In this document: in pieces, positions 34,278-43,371 of the stretch
Layout: each line of letters begins with the position of its first letter
Position numbering within the stretch: position 1 is the first letter of the stretch
Assembly (NCBI GenBank): GCA_964496595.1
Contig: CAZCAI010000014.1
Span: 1-44,579, forward strand
Source: JAAAOZ01 sp964496595
Lineage (GTDB): Bacteria > Chloroflexota > Anaerolineae > B4-G1 > SLSP01
Direction of reading: 5' to 3'
DNA: 44,579 nucleotides
The notes under the pieces: model-generated
The model's database searches: none
Told to the model about the DNA's origin: nothing
Seen by the model: the letters and a program-made list of their open reading frames with translations, nothing else
Made by a program: the position numbers and the translations under genes

Positions 34278-36706
34278 CTTACATCACCCTCGGTCGCGTC
34301 TTCCGTCCAGAAGCGGGCAACGCGCTGCTCCAGCAAGCGATGTTCGGGCTGCGAGAGCTTCGGGTCTTCATCCAGGAGCCTCTCGGCCACTTGCCGCACG
34401 GTGTGCAAGAGCCGCGTATCGGCCAATGTAGCCATCGGCAACTCCGGGAAACCGCTCTGGCGTGTGCCCAAAAATTCGCCCGGCCCGCGCATGTCCAAAT
34501 CCTTTTCGGCCAACACAAAGCCATCGTTGGTAGCTTCAACCGCCTGGAGACGTTCATTCGCCGCATCGGACGCGCTCTCGGCCAGCAGCAGGCAGTAGGA
34601 TTGATGCGCGCCGCGTCCCACGCGCCCCCGGAACTGGTGAAGCTGCGCCAATCCGAAGCGATCCGCGCCGTCGATCAACATCACGGAGGCGTTCGGCACA
34701 TCGATGCCCACCTCGACCACCGAAGTAGCGACCAGAATATCGATCTCGCCCTGGGCGAACTTCGCCATCATGGTCTCTTTCTCGGCGCCCGACATTCGCC
34801 CGTGTAATAAGCCCAAGCGCAGATCGGGAAAGATGTCGCGCTGCAAGCGTTCGTACTCATCCACCGCCGCCCGCGCATCGACCTTATCAGAGGCTTCGAC
34901 CAGGGGATAGATGACAAAGGCCTGACGGCCATCTTCGATCTGGCTGCGGATGAAGACGTAGGCGCGCTCGCGCTCGCGAGGATAGAGCACGCGGGTCTTG
35001 ATGGGTTGGCGTCCGGGCGGCATCTCATCTAACACCGAGACGTCCAGATGGCCCCAGACGCTCAGTTCCAACGAGCGCGGAATAGGCGTCGCGGTCATCA
35101 CCAGAAGGTGAGGGTTGTAGCCCTTCTGCCGCAATTGTCCGCGCTGCTCGACGCCAAAACGATGTTGCTCATCGATCACGACCAGCGCCAGATCCTCAAA
35201 CTCGACCGTCTCCTGGATCAGGGCGTGGGTACCGACGACGATCTGCACAGAGCCATCGGCCAGGCTGGCGTAGATCGCCGCGCGCTCCTCGCCGGTCGTG
35301 CTGCCGGTGAGCAATCCGATCTGCGGACGATCTTGTCCTTCCGGCACGGGAAACGAGGCGAACAACTCTTTGAGGCTCTGATAGTGCTGCTCCGCCAGGA
35401 TTTCCGTGGGCGCCATCATCGCGGCCTGGGCGCCGGATGACGCCGTCGCCATCATCAACAACGCAGCGACCACCGTCTTCCCGGATCCGACATCGCCCTG
35501 CAAGAGGCGGTTCATCGGATGGCCGGCGGCTAAGTCGCGGAGCATTTCTCGCAACGCCTGCTGCTGCGCGGCGGTTAACTCGTAGGGCAAGCTCGTCCGC
35601 AGACGCTCCACATAGTCGGGATCGGGACGAATGATGCGCCCCGGCTGCGCCGTCCACTGTCGTTTCTGGCGCAGGAGGCCCAACTGCAAGTAGAGCGCCT
35701 CTTCAAACGCCAGACGCCGCCGCGCCGCCTTGAGATGTTCCTGGCTATCGGGCAGATGGACGCCCCACAGCGCGCGATCCAGCGGCAACAGATCGTGCTG
35801 TTCGCGCAACGCAGCCGGCAGCGGATCGGACACGCGCTGCGCCCACGCGGAAAGCGCTTTGTGTATCGTCATGCGCATCCAGCGCTGCGAGAGACCCTCA
35901 GTCAACGGATAGACGGGCTGAATCCGCGGCGCCATCACCTCTTTACGCCCCACGCGCTCCCATTCCGGCGAGTTCATCGTCAGGCGGCCCAGATACTCAT
36001 CCACCTCTCCGCTGACCAAAATGCGCATTCCCGGTTGGATGCGCTTCTCCAGGTAGGGTTGATTGAACCACGTCACCGGCAGGGTGCCGGTTTCATCCGA
36101 CAAAATCGCCTTGAAGAGGTATTGGCCGCCGCGCGAGCGACGCCCGCCAGCCTCGAAGACCGAAGCGAGTACACTAACGCGCTCGCCGTATTCCAGACGA
36201 TTGATGGTCTTCAGTGTGGAGTAATCCTCATAGCGGTGAGGATAGATTCGCAATACATCGCCAATCGTCGTCACGCCTAGATTCTCCAACTGAGAGGCGC
36301 GCTTCTTGCCGACGCCAGAAAGGAGTAATACCGAAGCATTTAAGCCCCGACCATCCTCGCGAGGCGACTCAGGAGCGGCGGGTGATTTCGATGGCGTCGG
36401 ATCCGGCTTAGAAGTAGCGGCGGGGGGCTTTTCTCCACTTACCTTCGCCCCCTCCGGGCCGGCGCGGAGCACGCGCCACAAATCCCGCATCGCCTCCTCA
36501 CGTGCCGCGACGCTTAATGTGCTGTACGCTTCCAATCGATTCGCCACGTCCTCCACCCACGGCGTCGCGCCATAGGCCTTCTCCGCCTGGGAGAGCCACG
36601 TCCCCACATAACGGGATAGTCCCCCCGAGACGGCCTTGTCCTGATATTGATAATCTTCCTCCTCTAACCGGAGGATTTTTTGCAAAATTTCCAATGGCTT
36701 AACCAT
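34274..36706 (-). CDS. recG: ATP-dependent DNA helicase RecG
   Basis: A DNA helicase that remodels stalled forks and recombination intermediates. Motifs: wedge/OB domain after a helix-hairpin-helix-like SGVGKKRASQLENLG (about residue 130), Walker A GDVGSGKT (about 404-411), DEQH box, TATPIPRSL, and the C-terminal VEVGIDVPNA and QFRGRVGRG motifs. At 810 residues it is about 120 longer than typical RecG because of an N-terminal helical segment and a Pro/Ser-rich linker (about 92-118). ATG 36706 is chosen; GTG 36712 is possible. It has its own promoter and overlaps coaD by 3 bp. Confidence 0.97.
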   Translation of the reverse strand: MVKPLEILQKILRLEEEDYQYQDKAVSGGLSRYVGTWLSQAEKAYGATPWVEDVANRLEAYSTLSVAAREEAMRDLWRVLRAGPEGAKVSGEKPPAATSKPDPTPSKSPAAPESPREDGRGLNASVLLLSGVGKKRASQLENLGVTTIGDVLRIYPHRYEDYSTLKTINRLEYGERVSVLASVFEAGGRRSRGGQYLFKAILSDETGTLPVTWFNQPYLEKRIQPGMRILVSGEVDEYLGRLTMNSPEWERVGRKEVMAPRIQPVYPLTEGLSQRWMRMTIHKALSAWAQRVSDPLPAALREQHDLLPLDRALWGVHLPDSQEHLKAARRRLAFEEALYLQLGLLRQKRQWTAQPGRIIRPDPDYVERLRTSLPYELTAAQQQALREMLRDLAAGHPMNRLLQGDVGSGKTVVAALLMMATASSGAQAAMMAPTEILAEQHYQSLKELFASFPVPEGQDRPQIGLLTGSTTGEERAAIYASLADGSVQIVVGTHALIQETVEFEDLALVVIDEQHRFGVEQRGQLRQKGYNPHLLVMTATPIPRSLELSVWGHLDVSVLDEMPPGRQPIKTRVLYPRERERAYVFIRSQIEDGRQAFVIYPLVEASDKVDARAAVDEYERLQRDIFPDLRLGLLHGRMSGAEKETMMAKFAQGEIDILVATSVVEVGIDVPNASVMLIDGADRFGLAQLHQFRGRVGRGAHQSYCLLLAESASDAANERLQAVEATNDGFVLAEKDLDMRGPGEFLGTRQSGFPELPMATLADTRLLHTVRQVAERLLDEDPKLSQPEHRLLEQRVARFWTEDATEGDVS

Positions 36707-36721
36707 TCTCACCCCAACTCA

Positions 36722-36750
36722 ATTTTACTACAACGTGTTTCAATATTCAA
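36722..36750 (-). promoter_or_regulatory. recG-coaD promoter
   Basis: On the minus strand, TTGAAT (36745-36750) and TAAAAT (36722-36727) are separated by 17 bp, ahead of the recG start. Confidence 0.55.
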
Positions 36751-36771
36751 TAACAGTCGCATAACTAAGAC

Positions 36772-36812
36772 AAAAAAGCGTTGACCTATTCAGATTTGAA
36801 TCTGCGCTTTTT
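36772..36812 (-). terminator. possible terminator at the end of the fakB pair
   Basis: On the minus strand, AAAAAGCG and CGCTTTTTT pair around an inner CAGATT/AATCTG hairpin, spanning the fakB stop codon and followed by T residues. It would separate the fak operon from the recG promoter. Confidence 0.4.
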
Positions 36813-37683
36813 CTACTTCTCTGGCTTGCACCACCGCCACGCCGATCCCCTGGGGGCCGACGTGGGTGCCGAAAATTGGCCCGACTTCCACGGTGAGCAC
36901 CGACACATCGATCAAAGCCGCCAAGTCGTGCTGGAGTTGATCTAAGGCTTCCTGGGGCGCTCGACTGTGGATGATGGCCAGGCGCTCAACCGGCGCGATG
37001 ATCGCTACAAAATGGGTCAATCGCTCCAGGGCGCGGCGATAGGTGCGCACATACCCGGCCAACCTCGCCTCGCCCTGCGCATAGGAGATGAAAGGCTTGA
37101 TGCGGAGCCATCCGGCCACCCGAGCGGCCGCCCATCCCACGCGCCCGCCCCGTCGCAAATGATCTAACGAGGCCAATACACCCAAAACGTGCGTCCGCGC
37201 GCGCATATCCTCGAGCAGGGTCAATACCTCAGATAACGTCGCGCCCTGGGCAATCGCCTCGGCCGCCGCGACGGCCATCCAACCAACGCCCATGGAGACT
37301 TGTCCGGTCTCAACGATGTGCACGCGCGCCACGGATTCGTCCAAAGCTTCAGCCGCCAGATTGGCATGCCGGACAATGCTACTCAAGGGGGCCGCCAAAA
37401 AGAGGCCAATGATATCCGTGGCGCCTTCAGCGATGAGTTCTCGATAAGCCGCCAGAAATTCCTCCGGCGGGGGCGCAGCGGTCTGCGAGCGGCCATCCAG
37501 CCGTTCCCATTCGCGGTAGAACCAGGCGCGATCCAAAGACGCATCCGCCAGATAACCTTCACCCCCCAAGATCACGTAGATGGGGACGACTTGGATACCC
37601 CATCGCTGAGCCAATTCCCAAGGGAGATCCGAGACGCTGTCTGTGACAACGCGGATACGTTGCCCTCGCGATGTGAGGGTCAC
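36790..37683 (-). CDS. DegV-family fatty-acid-binding protein (FakB-like), copy 1
   Basis: A 297-residue DegV protein expected to bind a free fatty acid and present it to the kinase FakA for phosphorylation. It has the N-terminal TDSVSDLP motif (residues 15-22), a TAAPPPEEF segment (about 68-76), the LDHLRRGGRVG loop (about 169-179) and GTHVGPQGIGV near the C-terminus, all typical of the family. It overlaps the second DegV gene by 4 bp (ATGA type), so the two are translationally coupled. Of the two copies, this one keeps the RRGGR loop. Confidence 0.9.
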   Translation of the reverse strand: MTLTSRGQRIRVVTDSVSDLPWELAQRWGIQVVPIYVILGGEGYLADASLDRAWFYREWERLDGRSQTAAPPPEEFLAAYRELIAEGATDIIGLFLAAPLSSIVRHANLAAEALDESVARVHIVETGQVSMGVGWMAVAAAEAIAQGATLSEVLTLLEDMRARTHVLGVLASLDHLRRGGRVGWAAARVAGWLRIKPFISYAQGEARLAGYVRTYRRALERLTHFVAIIAPVERLAIIHSRAPQEALDQLQHDLAALIDVSVLTVEVGPIFGTHVGPQGIGVAVVQAREVEKAQIQI

Positions 37684-38543
37684 GCCTTACCTTCGTAAAT
37701 AACCAATCCCACGGCGTCCGGGCCAACGAAAGAGGCTATAATGGGATCATAAGCGATGATGGGGACCTCTCCATTCGGCGTCACCTGCTCCAAACGGCTG
37801 TGCAACCGCAGCACCTCGTCGCTTGGCTCAGGTTGACTCTGGAAAATCACCATTTTCTGCATCTGCGAGAATTCCGATGCGAACTCCAACAGCTTATCCA
37901 ATGCTTTATCGGAGCGTCGACTCTTCTCTAAAGGCAAAATATCGCCCTCTTCCATCTCCATAAAGGGATGGATGTCCAAGATCGAGCCTAAAATTGCCTG
38001 CATCGCGCTGAGCTTACGACTGCGATAGAGATAATCCAATGTATGCGAGACGATCACCACGTAGATATGAGGCATCATCCCGCGAACTCGCCGGACGATT
38101 TCTGATAGGGGAAGCTCACCTTGGAGCAGTAGTTCACCGGCGTACTCCACCAATAATCCCAACCCCACCGAGACCGTCCGTGAATCTAAGATAGTAATAT
38201 CGCAGCGGCCCATAAAATCACGGGCCGCAATTTGGGCATTACGCACCACGGGGCTGAGATGCCGCGATGAAAGAATCAACAACATCCGATTCGTGCGGTA
38301 TAGCGTCCGCTCAAATACGGCGCGGAAATCATCTGGCGCCGGGCCGACGATCTCCACAGGATGACGCGCGCGTTTTAGTTCACGCAATAAATCCAAGTGA
38401 CCATAGGTCTGTTGATCATACATATAGTGTTGCCCACCGGCTTTCGCCACAATCGGCAGCGAGGTAATACCCAACTCTCGCAATCGCGAAACGGGAAGAT
38501 AAGCTGTACCATCTGTAATAAGTTGAATATGATTTCCAGCCAC
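37680..38543 (-). CDS. DegV-family fatty-acid-binding protein (FakB-like), copy 2
   Basis: A 287-residue DegV paralogue. It has the N-terminal ITDGTAYLP motif and a C-terminal ASFVGPDAVGLV segment, but the loop that reads LRRGGR in copy 1 is YRSRKLS here, so ligand preference or activity may differ. GTG 38543 follows AAGGAG. It is the first of the overlapping pair and lies about 197 bp downstream of fakA on the same strand. Two FakB proteins per FakA is a known arrangement that lets the kinase accept saturated and unsaturated fatty acids separately; that role here is inferred. Confidence 0.88.
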   Translation of the reverse strand: MAGNHIQLITDGTAYLPVSRLRELGITSLPIVAKAGGQHYMYDQQTYGHLDLLRELKRARHPVEIVGPAPDDFRAVFERTLYRTNRMLLILSSRHLSPVVRNAQIAARDFMGRCDITILDSRTVSVGLGLLVEYAGELLLQGELPLSEIVRRVRGMMPHIYVVIVSHTLDYLYRSRKLSAMQAILGSILDIHPFMEMEEGDILPLEKSRRSDKALDKLLEFASEFSQMQKMVIFQSQPEPSDEVLRLHSRLEQVTPNGEVPIIAYDPIIASFVGPDAVGLVIYEGKA

Positions 38544-38740
38544 GCTTTAAGTACTCCTTTGATTCACTTAGGTAGTTCTATCAATTAAAATCTTCCAAGC
38601 CTGATGTTTTTTTCGGGAAATCCGTCATATTTGGAGGTATTTTCTTGGAATAGCCTTGGGAATGAGCAAGAAATAACTTCCCCAAAACTCAGGTAGCGCC
38701 AGGGGGATTTGGGGGACTTATCTTTTCCGCCATTCTCGAT
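38544..38740. other. no gene seen between fakA and fakB
   Basis: This AT-rich 197-bp gap holds only the ribosome-binding site of the downstream fakB. No strong promoter or terminator is visible. Confidence 0.4.
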
Positions 38741-40438
38741 TCATTCAATCGACATAATAAAAGGATAATGCGGTTGTCCACCTGACACAATCTCGAACTC
38801 GAGGTCGGGATAAGCTTCAGCCAAATCCTCGGAGATTTCGATAGCTTCTTCCTCGTTAACACTTTCGCCATAATAAAGCGTGACCAATTCTCGCATCTCG
38901 AGATCCGCTTCCGCCAATAGCCAGAGCAACGCTTCGCGCAGGGAAGTGGCACCGACCACCAACTCATCATCCATCAAGCCGATAATATCACCGGAGGACA
39001 CCTCTACGTTGTTGATCTCCACATCGCGGATCGCGCGGGTCACTTCGCAGGTGAGGATTTGCTTCGCCATATCCAACATCGCGCTCACGTTGCCATCTAA
39101 TGTCGCTTGTTGATCCAACGCCAACAGCGCCGAGACGCCCTGCGGGATGGACCGTGTGGGCACGACGGCGACATCCTTTTCTTCGCTCACCTCCGCGGCT
39201 TGCTCAGCAGCCATCAAAATGTTCTTGTTATTCGGCAAGATGAGCACCTTATCGGCAGCGACTTTATCGATGGCGTCTAAAATCTCCGCCGTGCTGGGAT
39301 TCATCGTCTGGCCGCCCTCAACGATGACACTGGCGCCCAAGCTCCGGAAGACCTCGGATAACCCCTCGCCGGCTGCGACCGCGACGACGCCGATATTCGC
39401 CGCAACCTGTTGACTTCCCGCCCTCGATTGAAGCTCCGCACCCGGCCCCATCACAGGATGTTCGTCGCGCCCAGAGATAAATTCTTGATATTGAGCCTGC
39501 ATATCCTCGACGACGACATCCCGCAGCGAGCCACACTTCGCTCCATAGCTGATAGGGACGCCGGGATCGGGAACGTGAACATGCACTTTGATGGTCTCCG
39601 AATCGCCGACGGTGAGCGGACAATCCCCCATCGCCTCGATGTTGGCGCGGATCTCTTCGATATCCATCTGCTGCCCGACGATCACAAACTGCACATCGTA
39701 GGGGTAATCGCTATCGAAGTGTAGTTCGCCCGGCCCATGGGGATGCGCTGGGGCCGTCTCCAGATCGACAACCCGCTCCAAGCGATCACTTTCACTAAGC
39801 GGCAATCCGTTGAGATGGCGCCACATTCCTTCCAAGATCACGACTAAGCCCTGGCCGCCGGAATCGACCACCCCGGCTTCGCGCAACACCGGCAACAGAG
39901 CCGGCGTTCGCGCCTCGGCCGCCTTCGCCCGCTGCAACATCCGCTCAAAAACCTCAGATACATCGTCAGTCTCATCAGTGGCCTCCTCAACTTCCTCGGC
40001 GACTTCGCGCACAACGGTGAGGATCGTACCTTCCACCGGCTTGACCACGCCCTTATAGGCCGTATCGGCGGCGGCGCGCATCGCGCGGGCCAGATCATCC
40101 ACATTCATCTGCATTTTTTCATCCAATCCCCGCGCAAAACCTCTCCAAATCTGGGAGAGGATCACGCCGGAATTTCCCCGCGCCCCCATCAGCGCGCCGT
40201 GGGCCAATTTACTCGCCATGCGCCCCACGTGGTTTTCTTGCTCATCCGCGATCTCTTTCCATGCAGAATCCATAGTCAAAGTCATATTCGTCCCGGTATC
40301 GCCATCCGGCACCGGGAACACATTCAGGGTATTAATTGCCTCCTGATGTTGCCGAAGCCATAAAAGAGCTGCGTGCACCATCCCTTTGAGGTCCTCACCA
40401 TCCAAGGCATGCACATCGGTTACTTCATAACTGACCAC
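38741..40438 (-). CDS. fakA: fatty acid kinase FakA-like (DAK2 / DhaL-DegV) protein
   Basis: A 565-residue kinase that phosphorylates FakB-bound fatty acids to acyl-phosphates for phospholipid synthesis (YloV family). The N-terminal DhaL/DAK2 domain has the PDGDTGTN metal/ATP motif (D45, D47, N51), the HGALMGARGNSG motif (about 80-91) and GVVDSGGQGLV (about 185-195). A middle domain and a C-terminal DegV-like domain follow. GTG 40438 is preceded by TAGGAGG. It lies 89 bp downstream of the Asp23 gene and upstream of the two DegV genes, which supports a FakA-FakB system in one unit. Confidence 0.92.
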   Translation of the reverse strand: MVSYEVTDVHALDGEDLKGMVHAALLWLRQHQEAINTLNVFPVPDGDTGTNMTLTMDSAWKEIADEQENHVGRMASKLAHGALMGARGNSGVILSQIWRGFARGLDEKMQMNVDDLARAMRAAADTAYKGVVKPVEGTILTVVREVAEEVEEATDETDDVSEVFERMLQRAKAAEARTPALLPVLREAGVVDSGGQGLVVILEGMWRHLNGLPLSESDRLERVVDLETAPAHPHGPGELHFDSDYPYDVQFVIVGQQMDIEEIRANIEAMGDCPLTVGDSETIKVHVHVPDPGVPISYGAKCGSLRDVVVEDMQAQYQEFISGRDEHPVMGPGAELQSRAGSQQVAANIGVVAVAAGEGLSEVFRSLGASVIVEGGQTMNPSTAEILDAIDKVAADKVLILPNNKNILMAAEQAAEVSEEKDVAVVPTRSIPQGVSALLALDQQATLDGNVSAMLDMAKQILTCEVTRAIRDVEINNVEVSSGDIIGLMDDELVVGATSLREALLWLLAEADLEMRELVTLYYGESVNEEEAIEISEDLAEAYPDLEFEIVSGGQPHYPFIMSIE

Positions 40439-40527
40439 AATAACCTCCTAACGTGGACGAGCCATCATCAAAAAGCGTCCTATCCACCAAATTCTTATTC
40501 ATTGCACAGAATTTTACGGATTAGGCC

Positions 40528-40884
40528 CTAATCCCGATTGCTCACGCGCAAGGCCTGGATGTGTACATTAACAGCCGCCACCGGTAACTCCAAAGCCTTC
40601 TCCACTTGATATTTCACTACGTGCTTGATGCTTTTCGCTACACTCGAAACCCGAGTGCCATATTCAACCACAACGTAGAGATCAATGATGATCTGACCCT
40701 CTCGAACGACGACCTCAACGCCCCGTTTGCGATCTGCGGAGAGCATATCTACCAGACCGGTGGCAAAATTTTTAGGGACTGTACCCACGACGCCATAGCA
40801 CATTTGCACAGCCTCGCTGACGATGGAGGCTACCGCCGCCGGTGCGACCTCAATTCGACCCCGAGCCTGAATGTCTTCGCTCAT
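40528..40884 (-). CDS. Asp23/Gls24-family protein (YloU-like)
   Basis: A 118-residue Asp23-family protein: RIEVAPAAVASIVSEAVQMCYGV at the N-terminus, a central VVVREGQIIIDLYVVVEYG strand pair, and a C-terminal VNVHIQALRV strand. These proteins form envelope-associated assemblies in Gram-positives, and yloU neighbours yloV (fakA) in Bacillus. ATG 40884 follows AAAGGAGG; a longer frame to 41136 lacks support and would overlap rpmB. A minus-strand TATAAT at 40924-40929 lies about 40 bp upstream. Confidence 0.92.
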   Translation of the reverse strand: MSEDIQARGRIEVAPAAVASIVSEAVQMCYGVVGTVPKNFATGLVDMLSADRKRGVEVVVREGQIIIDLYVVVEYGTRVSSVAKSIKHVVKYQVEKALELPVAAVNVHIQALRVSNRD

Positions 40885-40962
40885 GCTAACCTCCTTTCGG
40901 TTGCGTCTTTCCTTCTTTATGGTATTATACCTTTTGTCACTATGATGAAAAAGAGGTGAAAA

Positions 40963-41151
40963 ATGGCAAAATGTGAAATTTGCGGCAAAGGTCCGGCGTT
41001 CGGCAATACAGTCAGTCACTCCAAAAAGGCGAGTAAGCGCATGTTCCGTCCAAACATCCAGCATAAGCGCGTGGTGATCGATGGAAAAATGCGCCGAGTT
41101 GACATCTGTACACGCTGCCTGCGGACACTCTCCCATAAAGGCAGTGTGTAA
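40963..41151 (+). CDS. rpmB: 50S ribosomal protein L28
   Basis: A 62-residue L28 of the zinc-binding (C+) form: CEIC near the start (C4, C7) and CTRC near the end, with the typical SHSKKASKRMFRPN segment. ATG 40963 follows AGAGGTG. It is divergent from asp23-fakA, the same order as in Bacillus (rpmB / yloU-yloV), which makes the cluster an old conserved neighbourhood. It ends in TAA, followed by a strong terminator. Confidence 0.97.
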   Translation: MAKCEICGKGPAFGNTVSHSKKASKRMFRPNIQHKRVVIDGKMRRVDICTRCLRTLSHKGSV

Positions 41152-41174
41152 AGCCTAACCCTTAGCGACCGTAA

Positions 41175-41215
41175 CAAAACGTCCCCGTTCTGTTGAAATG
41201 AACGGGGACGTTTTG
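41175..41215 (+). terminator. rpmB terminator
   Basis: A perfect 16-bp stem CAAAACGTCCCCGTTC / GAACGGGGACGTTTTG with a 9-nt loop, followed by TTTTC. Confidence 0.88.
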
Positions 41216-41308
41216 TTTTCCCCGCTCCAAAAAATAAATCCTAGCAAAATAAGCAAATTCCTGAGCAAAAAGCGCCGTCATCTGGGAAGCCGTTAGATTC
41301 TTGCCCCC

Positions 41309-41971
41309 TCAGACAGCCTCTCGGATTGCCGTTATTGCCGCCGAGACGCCCGCCTCGGCTTTAAAGATGGCAGAACCAGCGACCAACAGTTCAGCCCCCG
41401 CCGCAACAACAGAAGGCGCCGTATCAACATCGATGCCGCCATCGACAGAGATCAACGCTTCGCGCTCGGCATCCTTCAACATTTGCCGAACCGCCCGAAT
41501 CTTAGGTAAGACCTCCGGCAAAAACGCCTGCCCCCCAAAGCCGGGATTGACGCTCATCACCAATACGAGATCTATCATCGACACGACGTAACGTAGAGTT
41601 TCCTCAGATGTCGCCGGATTAAGAGCCACACCGGCCTTCACGTTCAAATCAGAGATCTGTTGCAGCGTGCGATGAAGGTGAGGACACGTCTCTGGATGCA
41701 CCGTCAGATAATCGGCGCCGGCCTCGGCAAAGGCCGCCAGATACAGCTCCGGCGTCTCTATCATCAAATGCACATCTAACGGCAATGACGTCACATCCCG
41801 CACCGCCGCGACGACCACAGGCCCGAAGGTAAGGTTGGGGACAAAATGCCCGTCCATTACATCCACGTGAATCATATCCGCGCCAGCCGCTTCAGCTTTT
41901 TCGACGGCGGCGCCTAGCGCCGCCATATCGGCAGCCAATATCGAAGGGGCAATTTTTATCATCGGCTTCAT
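41309..41971 (-). CDS. rpe: ribulose-phosphate 3-epimerase
   Basis: A 220-residue pentose-phosphate enzyme that interconverts ribulose 5-phosphate and xylulose 5-phosphate. The TIM-barrel motifs are complete: APSILAAD (residues 8-15), HVDVMDGHFVPNLTFGP (catalytic Asp and metal ligands), HLMIE, SVNPGFGGQ, SVDGGI (second catalytic Asp) and AGSAIF. It has an extended -10 promoter upstream and stands as a single gene. The only other pentose-phosphate gene in the window is the truncated 6-phosphogluconate dehydrogenase fragment at the left end. Confidence 0.97.
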   Translation of the reverse strand: MKPMIKIAPSILAADMAALGAAVEKAEAAGADMIHVDVMDGHFVPNLTFGPVVVAAVRDVTSLPLDVHLMIETPELYLAAFAEAGADYLTVHPETCPHLHRTLQQISDLNVKAGVALNPATSEETLRYVVSMIDLVLVMSVNPGFGGQAFLPEVLPKIRAVRQMLKDAEREALISVDGGIDVDTAPSVVAAGAELLVAGSAIFKAEAGVSAAITAIREAV

Positions 41972-42039
41972 AACACAACCTATAGAATATCCTTACATGA
42001 CTCAAAAATCATTACGGCTTTTGCATCCTTGACCGTGCT

Positions 42040-42048
42040 ATTATAACA
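42040..42048 (-). promoter_or_regulatory. extended -10 promoter of rpe
   Basis: TGTTATAAT on the minus strand is a TGn-TATAAT extended -10 element about 70 bp upstream of rpe. No consensus -35 box is needed or seen. Confidence 0.55.
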
Positions 42049-42306
42049 CAGGTTTATTACCTTACTACCCACCGCTTTCTATCATAAGGCGGTTGGAGTT
42101 CACCAGATACCCCCGGCGCGAGTTTAAAACGCAGCGCCGACTTGCACATCGCAGAGATGGGGAGGAATAATTACCTAAACAACCCCACTACTGCAACTTT
42201 TTCTTCAAAGAAGAAATCCAAAACCCTTACCATCCCCTTACATTCTATGCAGATCTATAAAAAGTTAACAAAAACGTTACGAAATGATTAAGGCGCGAAA
42301 ATACCA

Positions 42307-42335
42307 TTGACGCACCAACTCAAAAATGTTACCAT
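42307..42335 (+). promoter_or_regulatory. promoter of the RpiR-family gene
   Basis: TTGACG (42307-42312) and TACCAT (42330-42335) are separated by 17 bp. Several GTTAACG/GTTACG-type words cluster at 42255-42360 in the AT-rich leader and could be operator half-sites. The rest of the 435-bp gap between rpe and this gene (41972-42406) holds no visible gene. Confidence 0.45.
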
Positions 42336-42406
42336 GAGCACAAGCTGCAACGTTAACGACATATATAGCCTAATGACCATTTGACTATCTAAATGAGGAG
42401 ACAACT

Positions 42407-43306
42407 ATGTTCCGCGAAAGAATCCAAGACAAATATGAAGATCTATCACCACGTTTTCGCACCTTGGCCGATTTTATTTTGGAGAACACCTTAGATGTAG
42501 GCTTCCTCACGGCCACAGCCTTAGCGCGTCGGGTTGGCGTGGATCCAGCTACAGTGGTACGCTTCTCTCAGGAGATTGGCTATTCGGGCTACCGCGAGCT
42601 TTCTCGAGAGATCAAGGACTACATCAACAACCAACTGGCCTTGCGTTACAAGAAAGGGGCACCTGAATCTGAGGGGCTGGCAGGTGAGATCGCCGTCCTG
42701 GCAGACGAGTTGAGTGAGCGCATCCGGGATCTCAAAGCGGATGCGGACGAAATCGCCCGCGCCGCGATGAAAATCCATAACGCGCATCGGATTTTCATCG
42801 CCAGCGAAACCGAGGGCTATGGCATCGCAACGCTGTGGAGCACCTATCTCAATTTGCTTGACCTGACCGCTCACCCCATCCAAGCAGAAGCCATGCAGAG
42901 CGTGTTATTCCTACGCGATGCCACACCGGATGATGTCCTGATCACCATCACTCTGGGTCTCACGCCCAATGTGGAAACCGGGCACTTGCTAAATGCTGCG
43001 CGAGAACGAGGCGCTAATACCATCGCGATCACCACCAGCCCGACACTTCTCCCCGCTCGGCAGGCAGACATCAATCTCTTCGTACCCTCCGAAACGCCCT
43101 CCGGCTATCCAGCCTTTGACGCCCTGATGGGAGTCTTATCGCTGCTCTGGCAAGCCCTCATCACACTGGAAGGAGAAAAAGCAGAACAGAGCATCGCCAA
43201 CACAATGTCAGCGCTTAGCACCCTAATCCAGCAGAAGTCCCAAGTCCCGACCTACGATATAGACGCGCTGTTCCGACTATGGAAGCAAGAATCCAAACCA
43301 GAGTAA
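42407..43306 (+). CDS. RpiR/MurR-family regulator with SIS domain
   Basis: A 299-residue transcription factor. An N-terminal helix-turn-helix of the RpiR type (about residues 1-75, with ARRVGVDPATVVRFSQEIGYSGY) precedes a SIS phosphosugar-binding domain (about 125-260, containing FIASETEGYG and ITLGLTPNVETGHLL). Such proteins sense sugar phosphates and control sugar catabolic genes. ATG 42407 follows GAGGAG. It stands alone, facing an esterase gene and next to rpe, so its targets cannot be read from context. Confidence 0.92.
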   Translation: MFRERIQDKYEDLSPRFRTLADFILENTLDVGFLTATALARRVGVDPATVVRFSQEIGYSGYRELSREIKDYINNQLALRYKKGAPESEGLAGEIAVLADELSERIRDLKADADEIARAAMKIHNAHRIFIASETEGYGIATLWSTYLNLLDLTAHPIQAEAMQSVLFLRDATPDDVLITITLGLTPNVETGHLLNAARERGANTIAITTSPTLLPARQADINLFVPSETPSGYPAFDALMGVLSLLWQALITLEGEKAEQSIANTMSALSTLIQQKSQVPTYDIDALFRLWKQESKPE

Positions 43307-43324
43307 ATACTGTCCTTAGCAACC

Positions 43325-43367
43325 CTAGCAGAAAGAGGATGGCGTAACGCCATCCTCTTTCTGCTAG
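43325..43367. terminator. perfect 20-bp hairpin between convergent genes
   Basis: CTAGCAGAAAGAGGATGGCG and its exact reverse complement flank a 3-nt TAA centre. It lies between the RpiR stop and the esterase stop and probably terminates both, although no long T run follows on either side. Confidence 0.65.
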
Positions 43368-43371
43368 ACGC

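Noticed and set aside
40885..41136. Long N-terminal extension of the Asp23 gene
   Set aside because: It would overlap the divergent rpmB gene. AAAGGAGG directly precedes ATG 40884, and the Asp23 domain begins there.
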